Assembly: GCA_037576195.1 (NCBI GenBank) | Contig: CM075102.1 | Span: 5,332,001 to 5,396,000 of the forward strand | DNA: 64,000 nucleotides | Source of the DNA: Phytoseiulus persimilis | Taxonomy: Eukaryota; Arthropoda; Arachnida; Mesostigmata; Phytoseiidae | Direction of reading: 5' to 3' | Part shown: positions 29,261 to 41,400 of the stretch, piece after piece | Layout of the letters: each line of letters begins with the position of its first letter | Position numbering within the stretch: the first letter of the stretch is position 1 | The notes under the pieces: model-generated | Databases searched by the model: none | What the model saw: the letters and a program-made list of their open reading frames with translations, nothing else | What the model was told of the DNA's origin: nothing | Program-made: the position numbers and the translations under genes

Positions 29261-30174
29261 GCTGAACATGAGCGACTCCACGGCTAGTCATTCTTGGATC
29301 TCCAAATCCGAAAATGCGCACAGAATCTCGTCGCGGAAAACTGTATATTAAATGAGAGCCTTGGTGGTGAGACCACTGTCGCGAGGCGCGATTTTCAGGA
29401 CATGGCCCGGTACCAGAAACCTTTCACAACGTTTTCAGCGCTATCGCAAATCCCACAGGCTGTCATAGTGGCCCACGCTAGATTTCAAGTTTCGAGGGTG
29501 CTATAGCTCACAAACGAGGGCCCATCGGAAAAGTTTCATCAGCCGTTCTTCATGTCTCTAGGACGCCTGCTGATCGCAATCTTTGTTTTCCGGCTGAACC
29601 TCTTAGCCAGCCCTCAGAAGTGTCCCGGAATCACCTTTCGGTATTGCTTCAGTAACACTCCCTATCGCCCCGCAAATCCCATTGCGGGCGGTAGGCTTGG
29701 GTCTTGAGATGGTTCAGATTTAATTCTGATGTAAATTAAATCCTCTTTCCACAACATAAGAAATTTTTGTTGTCGGCCGGGGATCGAACCCGTGCTGATC
29801 GCAATCTATCCGATTGGTTACGGAGTTGTACAATTCAGAGCCTTTTCTCGTGAGCGCATCGATGAACCGGACTGACAGAACTTTACCTTCTTTCTCAAAG
29901 TCCAGAATGCTCCGGCGAAATACGAAGACTGCCCTCACTAGCCCTCCGAACTCTGAACCGTTGGTTCGAAGTCGCTCATTGGTTTTGAGCTTCCGGTATC
30001 CTCGCCCGCGTTTGCGAGTTGTGCCTTAAATTCGAGGTTCGTGTTCTTCTGAGTATCATTGTGCGAAAGAAGAGAAGGACCTCGGTGATTCCGCCTGAAA
30101 ACGCAATCTGTAGTTCAGGGAGTGCTCTAAAAGCGTGTGTGTCGGTAGAGAATCAGAGGACAACTTTCGTCATC
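29261..30174. other. C/D spacer, copy 3, with tRNA-like segment
   Basis: Matches 5677-6590. Holds the small frame 29294-29506 (GGETTVARRDFQDMARYQ), of doubtful coding value, and the tRNA-like segment at 29770-29832. Confidence 0.35.
29770..29832 (-). repeat. tRNA-like segment with B-box, copy 3
   Basis: Minus-strand GGTTCGATCCC at 29790-29780, same context as 6188-6250. It moved with the segmental duplication rather than inserting separately. Confidence 0.35.
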
Positions 30175-30494
30175 ATGCCTTCCACCGATGGAGACAGGTA
30201 CGGACTCGAGAAAACCGATGGATCCAGCCGGAAGAGACGGGAGTGCAGCCCGGATCTCGAAAGCACGGACGTGAATCAACCGGGACCATCCTCCAGGTGA
30301 GTGACGAGGGCTCGAGTCCATCTTCCCAGTTAATTTCCCGGGCTCCTGGACGCTCCCAGGGTCACTTCGTGTGAGTCTTCGTGTTATGTGTGATGGTTGG
30401 CTCGTTATAGTGAGAAAGATCCTCCTCGTGTTCCAGGAAGCCACCAGGCAGTCTGATTAAGAAACGCAGGAGAGCCACCCGAGGGGAGGCATAG
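30175..30494 (+). CDS. Two-exon small basic protein, copy 3 (59 aa)
   Basis: Exon 1 is 30175-30296 and exon 2 is 30437-30494; the intron is 140 bp with AG|GTGAGT and TTCCAG|G. The protein is nearly identical to copy 1 (one N-to-S change near the exon 2 start), with RKRRE and KKRRRATRGEA clusters and stop TAG at 30492-30494. Both splice sites, the phase and the stop are the same in copies 1 and 3. Confidence 0.55.
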
Positions 30495-31227
30495 CGTTGA
30501 GGAAGAGCTGTATGGAACCCTGTGGCGCGTCTCTCGGGATCCCTCCGAAACGTATATCAAGACAATGGATGAATCTTCGAGGGACGAAACACTTCGAACT
30601 GTGTTGCTCAGGTTATTGGGATAGCACATCGTCGCTGGCGCTTCGGAACGACTTGACAACGGCAGGGATGCTCGAGATGCTTTCAAAGGCGGTTTGGAGT
30701 CTGAGGCTAATCCTTGCCCTGACAACAGCATGAGGGGGATGAGATCGTTGACTGAATCATTGGTTCCAGAAATCAAGCAGCGCAGAAGAAAAAACATTTT
30801 CTGATGCACTCGACATTTCTAAACTTGACATTTCCTCTGAGCGAGGCTTCACAGCCCGGAGTCAGGCGAGCTCCGTTCGTCTTTAGGTCCCAGAGTAGCA
30901 CGCCACGATGGCTCTCGGCTGTCGTCCGGTTGAATTGTACTATGATCTCGGGAAAGCTCGATAGCAGCGGCCCCAGAATACTCGTGTGTGGTCGAGGATG
31001 GATATCGGATGATCAGCGGAACCGACTGTCGCCGTGTTTCGGTCGACTCCTTAGCACTAGAGGGCTTGAATTCGACAGGAGACCTGAGAAAAATCGACGG
31101 ATCTCGTAATACATCGTTGTGGAAGCCTAAGAGGAACTTGGTTTCATCCCACGAATAGTAGTTGAGACTACATCAGGGCTCGACTGGCCTTCCAAACTTT
31201 CTCGATTGCATGGTCCTCCACTAGTTC
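30495..31227. other. Block D remainder, copy 3
   Basis: Matches about 6911-7700 with indels; extra sequence at 30610-30680 has a counterpart in copy 4 near 58130-58200. No gene recognised. Confidence 0.35.
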
Positions 31228-31485
31228 AGGGATGTTGCGAAGTCAGGTTCGAGGGAAGTACAAGTCTGTGCACAGTCACGTTAATAAAGAATCCTCGGAG
31301 TACCTTTTACACCCAGTGAGTTTATTCTGATAGAAACCTTCTTATATACCGCTTGTACAGGTTAAGTGGAAAGGGGCCAAGCATTGACTTCAGCTATAGG
31401 TGGGCCCCATTGGCTTTCAGTATTACAGCCAAAGAAGGAAGACACCAGCTAGGGAATAATACAGTCTACATTTCTCAATAAGGGA
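31228..31485 (-). mobile_element. Solo Copia-type LTR with 5-bp target duplication
   Basis: The LTR is 31233-31480 (248 bp, minus orientation) and is flanked by AGGGA at 31228-31232 and 31481-31485. It is the reverse complement of the LTR at 59305-59552, of equal length. Minus-strand ends are TATTGAG..CGCAACA. Copy 1 has the uninterrupted site at about 7700, so this insertion came after the duplication. No internal region remains, so the element was reduced by LTR-LTR recombination. A TATATAAGAAGG promoter motif is present. Confidence 0.85.
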
Positions 31486-33088
31486 ATCTGTTGGCGTTTG
31501 CGCATACTCACGGATCAGAGATCTACGAGAGGATCTTCATCTGGAGAGTGAAACTTCACTTCGATGTATTCCTGCATCACGGGCGGTGTCTTCCCTGCAG
31601 CAACTTGACAGAATCACGACATCACGCTCCTGTTCCAAGCCCAAGCGTGGAATCGGATACCGTCACCCTTCAAATCCTTCGCCACTTCACCCGATCGTAT
31701 CGGTGAACCCTCCACCACTTCCTTGGAGTCAACGGAGTCTCCCCACTCCAGTGATCAACGAAAATTCCCGTATAGGGCTGAATTTTATTGTCATCAACGA
31801 TTCAGTATTGAAGCCAAGCTGGTTGATGTCGTCAGTCCGGTTCATGCTGGAATTCTAGCGCTTTCTCAGATAACGTCTTGCGTGCTTCGCTTCGGAAGAA
31901 ACGAAAGCCCCGTGCTCGAAAAGTTCCGAAAAGAACGATTCATCAGATATTTCTCACCCCAATCGGAGCTTGACATTGTGGAAGGGTCCAGCCGTATAAG
32001 GGGAGTTTAGTGCCCCACCTCGACGGATCTTCCTCAAAACAGCAGGAGCGTGTTGCCAGCGTGAAAGAACTGATTCCTGGATGTTCTCAGCCCTTCCCGT
32101 CAACTAGATTCAAGCCTGTTAACATCCATTGACAATGATAAATTCGTATCCACATGGTCGAGAGCAAGCTTGAAATCGTCATACATCGAGAACCACTCTC
32201 GCGAAAGACGCACCACATATTTTTGAGAGCTGTTTCCGAGGGCTATGGTTTCGCTGACCAGATCGCATTATTCCTGAGGCATTGAAAATCGAGGGTTCCT
32301 CAGACATGAAAAATCGTTCGTTTTCGGTGTTCTCGCCGGACATCGACCAGCGGGTCAGGAGTCGAATTTTCGCGATAAGAAAAATCGACCAGAAAATGTC
32401 TGGTCGGCTGGTCTGGTGGAAGCTACTTAACTTCAGCATGCAATCCGTGACCAGAAACCAGTTTCCAGAGAAGTTGCAGAACCCTCTTTGGTCGCGATTC
32501 AGAGGTTTCACGGCACCAAACCTTGCGGCGGCATTTCGATGTTCCGTGGCGTTGATTCTCCCGAGGTGTGAGCGGGATGCTCGTAACTACGGGCTTCCTC
32601 CGTCAAATGGACATCCCTCCAAATCACACCGAGCGAACTCAGCTGCTCCGCCTCTCGAAAACAATGCCCTCTGAACCCGAAGGGGGAACATGTCTGCTTT
32701 TGAAACGAGCCGAAAAACGAGAGAGACAATTGATTGACGCCATGTTGTAGTTGAATGAAAGAGCGACATCTAGAAAAAAACGAAATCCACCCACGACACC
32801 CTGAATATCGGCTCAGAAGAAACGAGACCTGATCTGATCACCTTGTGTATCTGCAGTGGAATCCGCTTATTCCAACGTAGGCTTACGTTCTACTGGCGAG
32901 GGTTAGCTTGTTTTGCCGGAAGCTAGCCGCAACGAATCTGAAACCACCCAGAGTTGTGGTTTGCAGCACTGTCGTTCGGAATACACCACTCGCTCTGCCA
33001 CGGAGGGCACTAACCGTTAGCGATTCGCTTCCTCAAGACTGATCGTGAATGAGATCGATTTGTCGAGTTGATGAGCAGTTCAAGATTT
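31486..33088. other. End of shared block D in copy 3
   Basis: 31486-32880 matches 7700-9085. Frames corresponding to 7707-8174 are split by frameshifts (31491-31706, 31586-31858, 31723-32010). The plus-strand frame 32282-32674 (130 aa; IDQRVRSRIFAIRKIDQ, LPRCERDARN) is longer than in copy 1. No product assigned. 32880-33088 shows nothing. Confidence 0.3.
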
Positions 33089-33601
33089 CTACCCTTTTTT
33101 GCACACTTCGACGTGGTTGAACTTGAACACCGCCTGGGCCACGAGCATAAGGAAATCGGAAAAATGATTCGTCCTTGTGGTCGCGCGATGATCCACCTTC
33201 CTCCTCTTCAAACTCGGCGACTCACAGCGCACCTCGCTGTCGGTGCCAGGGAAGCATCCCGAGTGCATCACAGCAGAGCCCACAACTGCTTTCGGTACTA
33301 TCGGCCTAACGACCGTGTTCTTGTCGAATAGCTCGGCAGATTGATTAGCGTGTTTCCCATGAGTCTTGAGCAAAAACCACAGAATTTCTAGAGGTGAATC
33401 CACGCTGGCGTTTTCCGCGTCGGGAATACGGTTGCAGCCGGTCAGTTCGCGAGAGGGAGGATCATTAATACATCGTTTCCTTTCACTTCGGAAACCCACG
33501 TACTCCTTCAACTCAATTCCAATAGGGACGCTAGAGGCGTTCGCTCTGAGGATTTTAGGTGGGATTGTCATTCGTGCCGACCGTTCGTCTGTGTTACTCA
33601 T
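33089..33601 (-). CDS. Hypothetical protein with basic motif (170 aa)
   Basis: Single open frame starting MSNTDERSARMTIPPKIL and containing KEYVGFRSERKRC, LEILWFLLKTHGKHANQ, and a basic SLKRRKVDHR motif that resembles a nuclear localisation signal, ending HVEVCKKG. It lies head to head with the Helitron remnant, their start codons within about 10 bp, so it could be non-coding sequence of that element. No second copy in the window. No known domain seen. Confidence 0.3.
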   Translation of the reverse strand: MSNTDERSARMTIPPKILRANASSVPIGIELKEYVGFRSERKRCINDPPSRELTGCNRIPDAENASVDSPLEILWFLLKTHGKHANQSAELFDKNTVVRPIVPKAVVGSAVMHSGCFPGTDSEVRCESPSLKRRKVDHRATTRTNHFSDFLMLVAQAVFKFNHVEVCKKG

Positions 33602-33606
33602 TCGTC

Positions 33607-34162
33607 ATGCCGCCACCGTTGAGTTCAACTGAGCGTTCACGTCGACGGCGACGCAGAGCAGCCATTGAGCAGACTTGTAGCGAGCTAACAAGACCCTCTA
33701 CAGCATCCTTGTTGAGGACGATTCAACTCTGGGACGACGATGCCCAGCTGATGTGGCGGTTTCCGAAGTTCAAGCTACGAAAGAATTCGAGAAAGCTTTC
33801 GTTAAGCAGGAATACGGGGTCGCGTGTACCGTGTGTGACCGGCTTTGGCTTAGTTGTAATCTCCGATCTGCTCGACCCTGCCACGAGTCACTCCTTCAAG
33901 TTCTCGGCTGTGAGCTTCCGCGGACAAAACTTTGTTCGACCTTACTGCTTCACTTGATCACGGGAAAATTCCGAACTTAGCTGCCTTTAATGGATTCAAG
34001 TATCCACCGAAACCTCCAGGATTGCCACCCTTGAACGCCATCACAACAAGACTGATTAGCCCACGGCTGCCTTTCATGCGAATTCGACGGCTCTGTTATG
34101 AGGCAGGTACCTATTTGATTACCGGCACCGGAGGTCCATCGCTCGGAACATTGCGGCGATAG
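33607..34162 (+). pseudogene. Helitron replicase-helicase, N-terminal remnant
   Basis: Helitrons are rolling-circle transposons encoding a Rep-helicase. From ATG 33607 (MPPPLSSTERSRRRRRRAA) the text continues in a second frame as EFEKAFVKQEYGVACTVCDR, and in a third as FNGFKYPPKPPGLPPLN and RLISPRLPFMRIRRLCYEAG. The last segment is a strong signature of the domain that precedes the Rep motif in animal Helitron proteins. At least two frameshifts (near 33745 and 33960) break it. Nothing of the HUH nuclease or helicase remains after 34162. A dead fragment, but it shows autonomous Helitrons existed in this genome. Confidence 0.75.
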
Positions 34163-36999
34163 GCTGCGATTTCCAGCGGAATCCTCGGACCAGGGATCAT
34201 CGGAAAGCGAAATTAATTTGTTCCCGAATGTTGCATAGTTTTGAATCAGGCGAGCCTACTTTTCGCCCAACTTGAGCTACAGATCTCCGCTGAATTCGCA
34301 TCCTCAATCTGCGAAGATCATTCCGTCTCCGCAGTGACAAGTTGCCGATTTCCTCGAGAGGGAGAGAGAGCACGGGGAGGAGAGCCACAGAGAGAATTCG
34401 GGAGAGTTATATGGCAGTAGAGAGACGATTATCTAACCAACGAGAGGGACCAGATGCCTCCAGCGAATCTCCGGTGTCTCTGTACGTTGTAGCGATCGTA
34501 TTGCAGCAAACCTCTTCGACATGCTCCGTGGACCAAGTGCCAGTTAACGGAGAGCGAAGTCTGAGGTATTTTGCACATGACACGAATCCCAATGGGTTTA
34601 CTTTCCACGAAGTTCGGTCATGTCGGCCTCCTCGCCTAATCTTCATCAGCACTGTCTTCGAAGCATTGAGTAGTGGTATCCGCTGATTCAGCGGATAGAT
34701 TCGCTGAATCCTTATCTCATGTTGTGTGAAACACACGATCATATTTGTCGACTATTTTGGAGCTTCCTGCACGTTTGGAGATGAGCTGCAAATATCGTCA
34801 GGATCGACCAGAGCTCATGCAGACCTCGTCCGATGAGATGCTGCGTTATCGCCAGGGGAAAGGGAATACGTAGGAGTTTTCCATGAGCTCCTATTTTATG
34901 GTATTGTTTGTCCGATTCGCCTATACGCATCCACTTCTCGTTCGGAAGTTTTCCTGCCATCGTGCCAGCGGCCTCTTCAGTCATCCGACCACCTGCCCGC
35001 TCTCCCGCCTGTAAATCTGGCTCTTGACAATCTCGCGTTATACGGGCACATGAGGCGACGAGGCGGCAGCGATGACGATGATCACGATGATCTTCTTTCA
35101 ATTGATCGCTTTTCCAAGACCTTTTCTTCAGGTGAACTTTGTGTGAGTTCCTACAAAGCTCAAACATCACCGTCTTCTCAGAACCGAATAGACCCGATAG
35201 CGTTCCGTAGTCAGTGGTGACTCGAACTCTCCGCGAATGAGTCTCTCCCCGAAATCTCAACTCATCTTCCATTAACTCTACTGAATTGGATGTACTCACA
35301 CCTGTCATGATTGTCACCAAGAGGGAAACTTCAGAGCGCGCAACTCTGGCGCCATCGTCAACCATTCCTATAGGCTGATTTCTGATTCTTCATGAATCGA
35401 ATTCATTCTTACGAACACATCGTCTGCGTTTACTGCCTTCTGAAAATTCGCCTTAGGCTGAGGCATTTTTTTTAGGCTGGTTCTGAGTCTACTGGGTTGT
35501 TTGGAACACTAAGATTCAGAGTACTTACACCGCTTACGGACGTCATCTCCTTAACTGTGAGACAATCACTTCAGAAAGTATCAGACCTCGACTTGGATGC
35601 TCTGGAGTCAGGGTCAATTGTTACCCACTGCAGCTCAAGCTCAAACAGTCAGGCCTCTTTCTCTAGAAATTTCTCTACGAGAAGGCACGGCGCTCTTTGT
35701 ACTAACGTGTCTTCCGCTGACAAAACAGCTTCCGGAATCACTATTCCGAACTGGGGCTTTGAGCCCTCAGAGTTCAACCGTAGCATCCAGCGTCGAAAAT
35801 CCTATCACTGCTCCACGTACCGATGCTCCATCTATGAGTCTACCCAATTCCATTACTAGAGACAAGTGTCCGAGGAACAACTAAAATTTCCTCTGTTCTT
35901 CAATTCACTAGAGCAAGGGGACAGGGTCGTTATCATTCTCAGTGAACATATAAGAATCAATTGAGCACAGAATCAAGGGATGACTTCAAGAATTTCACCA
36001 CCTGAGACTGAGTGAGGTTGTACTTGTACAAAATGCTGATGACCACTTGTTCATCGAAAATAGAGGGCATCGGGAGACGAGAGTCTACACATTTATCTAC
36101 TCGTATTTTCTCATGGGGAGCTAGCAGGTACTTGGATGCCAGAGAAGGAAAGCTGGTTCCTACAGTCCTGCTGGCAGCATAACTGACGCCTGGTTTGGAG
36201 CGAACAATCCTCACAGTCAGACCTGCCAGAAGCTAGCACAAATTGCCTGCATGCGCTGCTCATAGTATGAGAAAGTTTGTGCCATGAATGGAAAAGTTAT
36301 GGGTGAGTCGAAGAGTGTAGCTAATGTGCAATCCGTCTGTCATCTTCGTCTGAACAGGTTTCGTTTTGACAGCAAGCATACAACTTCAATTGACTCCCTC
36401 TCTTGGACTGGTGGTGCTGGCTGAGAGACAATCCACGGAAAAATTGGTCCGGACTTATCTCGGAGGTCCTGACGATGGTTTCTGTCTGATGATAGGTGGT
36501 AAATACTCAGAGCCTTTCTGGAAGAGCATAGCTACCGCTACCCTTGCAGCCAGCAGGAGAATCAACAGGCTTCTGTCTGGCATTGTGATACACAAAGCCT
36601 CCTAAATTCTGTAAGCGAGCGTGGTGGGTTCCTGGCAATAGAATGTTCTCATCGGTGGAATATTGATTGATCTTAAATTCATTACCATCCTTATTTCCGT
36701 GAGAGCGGAAATCGCGTTGTCTCAATCGGCTCCCTGCGATTTGTTACCTGAAATCTCGTGAGCCGGTAAGGGTGTCCAGTGTTGTCGAAACACAAAGTGA
36801 GCTTCACCGATCAGCTGATTTCACTGAGGGCAACGACTAGACTTTCCATGCTTCTGAGAGCCTCGCAACTTCGGAGTCGCGTTGAGCAAATTGCGGTGGC
36901 ACCGGCCGAACGTTGTTAACGTGTCATTCAAACACTGTTCTCGTTCGTTTGCAATCGGCTTTATCCATGTTGCAGTAGTTGTCTGATCTGGCGAGCAAA
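34163..36999. other. Copy-3-specific region, unassigned frames
   Basis: No element or gene recognised. The best frames are minus 34739-35365 (208 aa; ELRFRGETHSRRVRVTTDYG, HLKKRSWKSDQLKED) and minus 35957-36214 (85 aa; SYAASRTVGTSFPSLASKYL, LYKYNLTQSQVVKFLKSS). The second reads like a genuine protein fragment and has lower GC around it. Plus-strand frames at 35497-35884 change phase. They may be pieces of an old inserted element or gene; I cannot say which. Confidence 0.25.
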
Positions 37000-37014
37000 G
37001 TCCCTCCCCAGCTG

Positions 37015-37097
37015 GTCGGCTCGTTGGCCGTGTGGCATAAACCAACGCCTTGGGTGCCACGCTAAGCTAGCAATCGCGGGTTCGATCCCCAGCCGAC
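37015..37097 (+). repeat. tRNA-like sequence with A- and B-boxes (SINE head or tRNA relic)
   Basis: A-box TGGCCGTGTGG at 37025-37035 and perfect B-box GGTTCGATCCC at 37079-37089 are spaced as in tRNA genes. The ends GTCGGCT (37015-37021) and AGCCGAC (37091-37097) are exactly complementary, like an acceptor stem. However, only three bases separate T-loop from acceptor, and I cannot fold a proper anticodon arm, so I doubt it is a functional tRNA. It lies immediately before the 5' end of the long LINE, perhaps as its target or as an unrelated SINE. Confidence 0.4.
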
Positions 37098-37310
37098 AGC
37101 AAAGATCTAGGAGAGTCGTCTGCTAGCTGACGACAACAGTCGGGTTCCATCTCGACTGGGGAAAAAAAAGCGTTTTTTTCTCGCGAAACTAGTGCGGTTT
37201 TCGGTGAAAATCACCAGTGATCTCCAGGAGGAGTAGGTGAAGTGTCTCAGGAAGTGACAACCCAGTGTGTGTTGTGTTTCTTGTTTTTTTTTACAGTTTC
37301 CACATAGCAC

Positions 37311-38260
37311 ATGGCGGGATCAGCCGAGACCGTCGCGACACCACCAGCCGGTGGCCGCGCGCTATGCATGAAGTGCGTTTCGGAAGCAAACAGAACCTTC
37401 ATTGTAGGAGACTGCTGCGCCTACGGATCGGTCCACAAGTATGTCAGCGGACTACGGGACAGGGTCAACGAATTGGAACTGGAATCGACGAGCCACAGCT
37501 TAGCAGCACGTGCTCTCGAAACCGCCAAGGAGGTAGGCCAGAAGAAGGCAGATCAGCTAGAAGAGAAACTCAAGAAGGCGAATGAGCTCAGAAGCCAACT
37601 TGAAAAAGATCTCAAAGATGCTAGAGCCACAATAAAGAGGATGGAAGAAGACGTCGTCATACTGCGCCAGCAGGAGCAGCCTATGATGACGGAACCACCT
37701 CCCACGGTGAAAGCAAAACCCTTCAAAAAGTCGATAATCGCCCTTGGCGATGAGACCCTAGCCCCACAAAGGGACGGCGTCCACATGTGGGAAGAGCTAG
37801 GGGGGATCGGTGCCTTTGGAATGTGGTCGTCATGCCAAGAAACCATCACCGATTGCTGTGACCGTGTAAGGCGATACCTCAACGAGGAAAAGACCGGACA
37901 GGTCCATATCCTCGTCATGTCCGGAGCGACAGACGTCCGAGAAGGCGTCCCACGAGGACTGAATGGAGAAAATATCGCAAAGGCGATGGCGACAGCACTC
38001 GTGATGCTGAAAAGGTCCTCCGACAGAGTCCTTAGTATAGCACTGTGCTCAATGGTCGAGCACCCCGATTGCCAGAACATCGCGGAAGTGAATAATCTCC
38101 TCAAACTCAGCGTCGAGGCGATGAGGGGGGAGTTCAACTTCATAGATCTCCGCAGCATCTCCAGAGATCGCAGATTCCTTGACGTCGACAGCGGCAAGGA
38201 TGATCCATACAAAGCGACCTACTCCCAAGCGGGCTACGAGGTCATTAAAAAGATCCTCCT
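37311..38260 (+). pseudogene. LINE ORF1, 5' part (coiled coil and esterase-like domain)
   Basis: Start ATGGCGGGA. Residues about 18-38 have a Cys-rich motif (CMKC..DCC), about 45-125 a charged coiled coil (NELELES, EEKLKKANELRSQLEKDLKD), and about 140-315 a compact domain with ALGDE, HILVMSGATDV and YSQAGYEVI at positions like blocks I, III and V of SGNH hydrolases. Such esterase-like ORF1 domains occur in CR1/L2-type LINEs; here the block V histidine is not visible, so enzymatic activity is doubtful. The frame is cut after codon 316 (plus two bases) by the Gypsy insertion and resumes in the same phase at 42792. Confidence 0.75.
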
Positions 38261-38422
38261 TGTTGGGTACCTCGCTTAGGTATGGAACGGGTGGAGGAAC
38301 CTACAGTGACAACGACGTTGATCGGAGAGATTGGCCAAAGCTCAGCCACTGAAGCTGATCATGCCAATGCTTTTATTTCAACCAAGAACGAAAACTGGGA
38401 AAGGGAAAACCGGGTCTCAACA
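38261..38422 (-). repeat. Gypsy 3' LTR (162 bp)
   Basis: Low-coordinate LTR; the 3' one because the element runs on the minus strand. The pol stop codon (TGA, 38417-38419) lies inside it. Confidence 0.95.
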
Positions 38423-41400
38423 TTCCTCCCTTCCTCCAGGAGGCTTGTATCCTGCTAGAGACCGGTAGTCCGGCTCGTTGCGGAGCCGCGCAGATCTCCT
38501 CAGCGGGGGAGGCTCGCCGGCCTCAGGTGGGACGCTGGGTCCGGAGAGGACTGGGGACGCTTGAGGACAAGCAGCGGGCTCGGGACCCGTTTCCGCCGGG
38601 AAGATTGGGCAGGAAACTTCTTCGGGATCTAACCCGTCCTCGGGAACAGCGAGTCGTCCCCGTCTCCAAAGCTGATTACGGTGCCTGACAAGCAGCTTGT
38701 TGTCGACCACAACTTTGACCATGGAGCGTCCTTGAAAGGCTTCGATCACTCCTGCGCGCCGGGAACCATCGGCGAGTTCAACAGAGACCACCTCACCCCT
38801 TGAGAAAGCTTTGGGCGCTGCTCCGTGCCTACGGTCGAACTGATCTTTCATCTGCTGCTGGTACTTGTTGAGTTCCGGCCTCTCCCCACCTTTCCGAAAG
38901 AAATCGAAAGGTGTTCGTAGCTTGCGTCCGAAGAACCGCTCAGCTGGTGAGACGCCACCGATCACAAAACTGGGCGTGTAGTTGTAGGCTGCCACGGCCA
39001 CATCCAGCGAGCTCGGATCGCCCGTGATCGCATTTTTCAACGTGGCCACCATCTTTTCCGCCTGACCGTTGCTCTGCGGACAACGCGGGGCGCACCGGAG
39101 ATGGGTCACGCGAGTCTCTTCACAAAACCGCGCGAACTCCAGCGAGGTGAACTGTGGCCCGTTGTCCGAGACGATGGTCTCCGGGGGACCGAAATGACGG
39201 ATGACGATCCGGAGATACTTGATGAGAGACGAACTAGAGGCGGGGCTCATCCAAGTGGCGTCCACGTACTTGGTAAAACTGTCGACGAGCACGAGGAAAA
39301 CGTCTCCCTTCCGAGGCTCTGCGAAATCCAGGTGAATGCGAGACCAGGGTTTCTGGGCCTCCGGCCAGGGTTCGAGGGGGACTTTGAGAGGGTTAGCGGC
39401 GTGCTGAATGCAATGAACGCAATTCTTGACCATAAGTTCGATGTCTTTCCCCATGCGGGGCCAGTAGAAGTAGGCCCGAGCGAGAGCCTTCATTCGGCGA
39501 ACGCCAGGATGAGCGAGATGAAGCTTCTGCAGCACAGCTGGCCGCAGAGCTGCCGGGACCACGATACGATCATCCAAGAGCAGAATCCCATCCGTTTCAC
39601 ACAAGCTGTCTGCTTGCTGTGCGAATGAACGAAGGAGAGGGTCCTTCCGATCCGAATCTGACCAGCCGTGTCGAACGCGGTCGAGGATCGAACGCAGCAT
39701 GGAGTCCATCTTAGAAGCAAGCTTGACATCCTGCCTAATGTCCAGAGCTTTCAGCGTACACGAACCGAGGGAGATGAGATCTCGCTCACAAATTTCCAGA
39801 CTACCGATGACTTCATCCAACTTGGGGTCACCTCCATCCTGTCTTGCCTCGCTGATGAGGCGCGACAATGCATCAGCGTGCCCGAACTCGGTTGTACGGA
39901 TATACTCAATACGAAAATCGTACCCGATAAGGCGCAACGCCCAGCGTCTCAACCGTGCCGCGGTTCGCTCGCTCAACCCTTTCATATTGGTTGGTTGGAA
40001 CAGGGCGACCAGAGGACGATGATCCGTTTGCAAAACGAACTGCCGACCCCAAATGAACTTGTGGAGTCTCTCGACCGTGGTAACAAGGGCGAGGGCCTCT
40101 TTTTAATCTGGCTGTAGTTCCTTTGACATTGGGTGAGCGACTTGGAAACGTGGAAAACAGCTTTTTCATTCCCATCTTGGTACCGCTGAAGGAGCACACC
40201 TCCGATGCCTGTGTCACAGGCGTCGGCTGCGACCACAAGAGTTTGGCGGGGGTCGTAATGAGCGAGAGTCAGAGGGCTACAGAGCAGCTCCCTGGCTTTG
40301 AGGAAAGCTGTCTCCTGCTGGGTACTCCAAACGAATGGAACTCCTTTCTTCAACAGAGCTGCAAAAGGTGTCTTTACTGCCTGTATTTGCGCTGAGAATT
40401 TCCCGTAGTAATTCAGGAGCCCGAGGAAAGAACGAACTTCCGAGACGTTGCTTGGCTGACGGAGAGCCCGGATCGCCTCCGTTTTAGTCGGGTCAGCCCG
40501 GATACCATCCTCGGAAACTATGATTCCGAGATACTTAACTTGGCGAGAGCTGAAACGACACTTCTCGAAACGTAGATGGAATCCCCACTCTTGCAGCCTT
40601 TCGCAAACCTTCCGTAGTCGAGCGTCGTGTAGCTCTTGGTCCGGTGCCATAATCAGGATATCGTCGAGATACACCAGAATGCCTTCCAGACCCGCCAGCG
40701 CCTGGTCAATTGTTTGTTGGAAAATCGCGGGGGCAGTTTTCAGCCCGAAGACCAGCCGATTGTACTGGAACAGCCCGCGATGCGTGTTGATTGTGGTCAG
40801 CCGACGACTACTGCTGCTGAGGGGCAATTGTAGATACGCATCCGCGAGATCCAGCTGAGAGAAGACTCGGTTGCCGCTGAATCTTGACATGATTTCTTCC
40901 ATGTTGGGCAGGGGGTAGTCGACTTCCCGAAGAGCCTCGTTCAACCCCGTGGAGTAGTCCGCGCACATGCGGATCTGACCGTTCGCTTTGCGAACCACGA
41001 CAATTGGAGTGGCCCACTCGGAAGATTCAACCTTGCAAAGCGTTCCATTTTCCACCAGCCGGTCAAGCTCCTTGTCCACAAGTTCACGGATAGGCATCGC
41101 CAGAGGACGCGCGGGAAGATATACAGGGGCCGCTTCGGCCTTCAATCGGAGCTCGACTTCGGTCTTCGTACAACGCCCGAGAGAAGACCCGAAGAGCTGC
41201 GGAAATTGCATCTTGAGAGTATCCATGACACATTGAACCTGCCCGAGCTGAACATGAGAAGAGGTTCTCAGCAAGCCCAACGCATAAGGCAAACATCCAC
41301 CGAGGAGATCGCCGCTATCGCCACACAGCACGATTATCCGATCTCGGAGCTCTGGAGCGCCTTCTTCCAAAGCGATAGTAGCGTGGAAAAACCCTTTCAC

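Noticed and set aside
37015-37097. Functional tRNA gene
   Set aside because: B-box and closing stem are good, but the T stem is too short and no consistent anticodon arm forms; kept only as tRNA-like.
37553-38212. 219-aa minus-strand frame opposite ORF1
   Set aside because: Antisense shadow of LINE ORF1.
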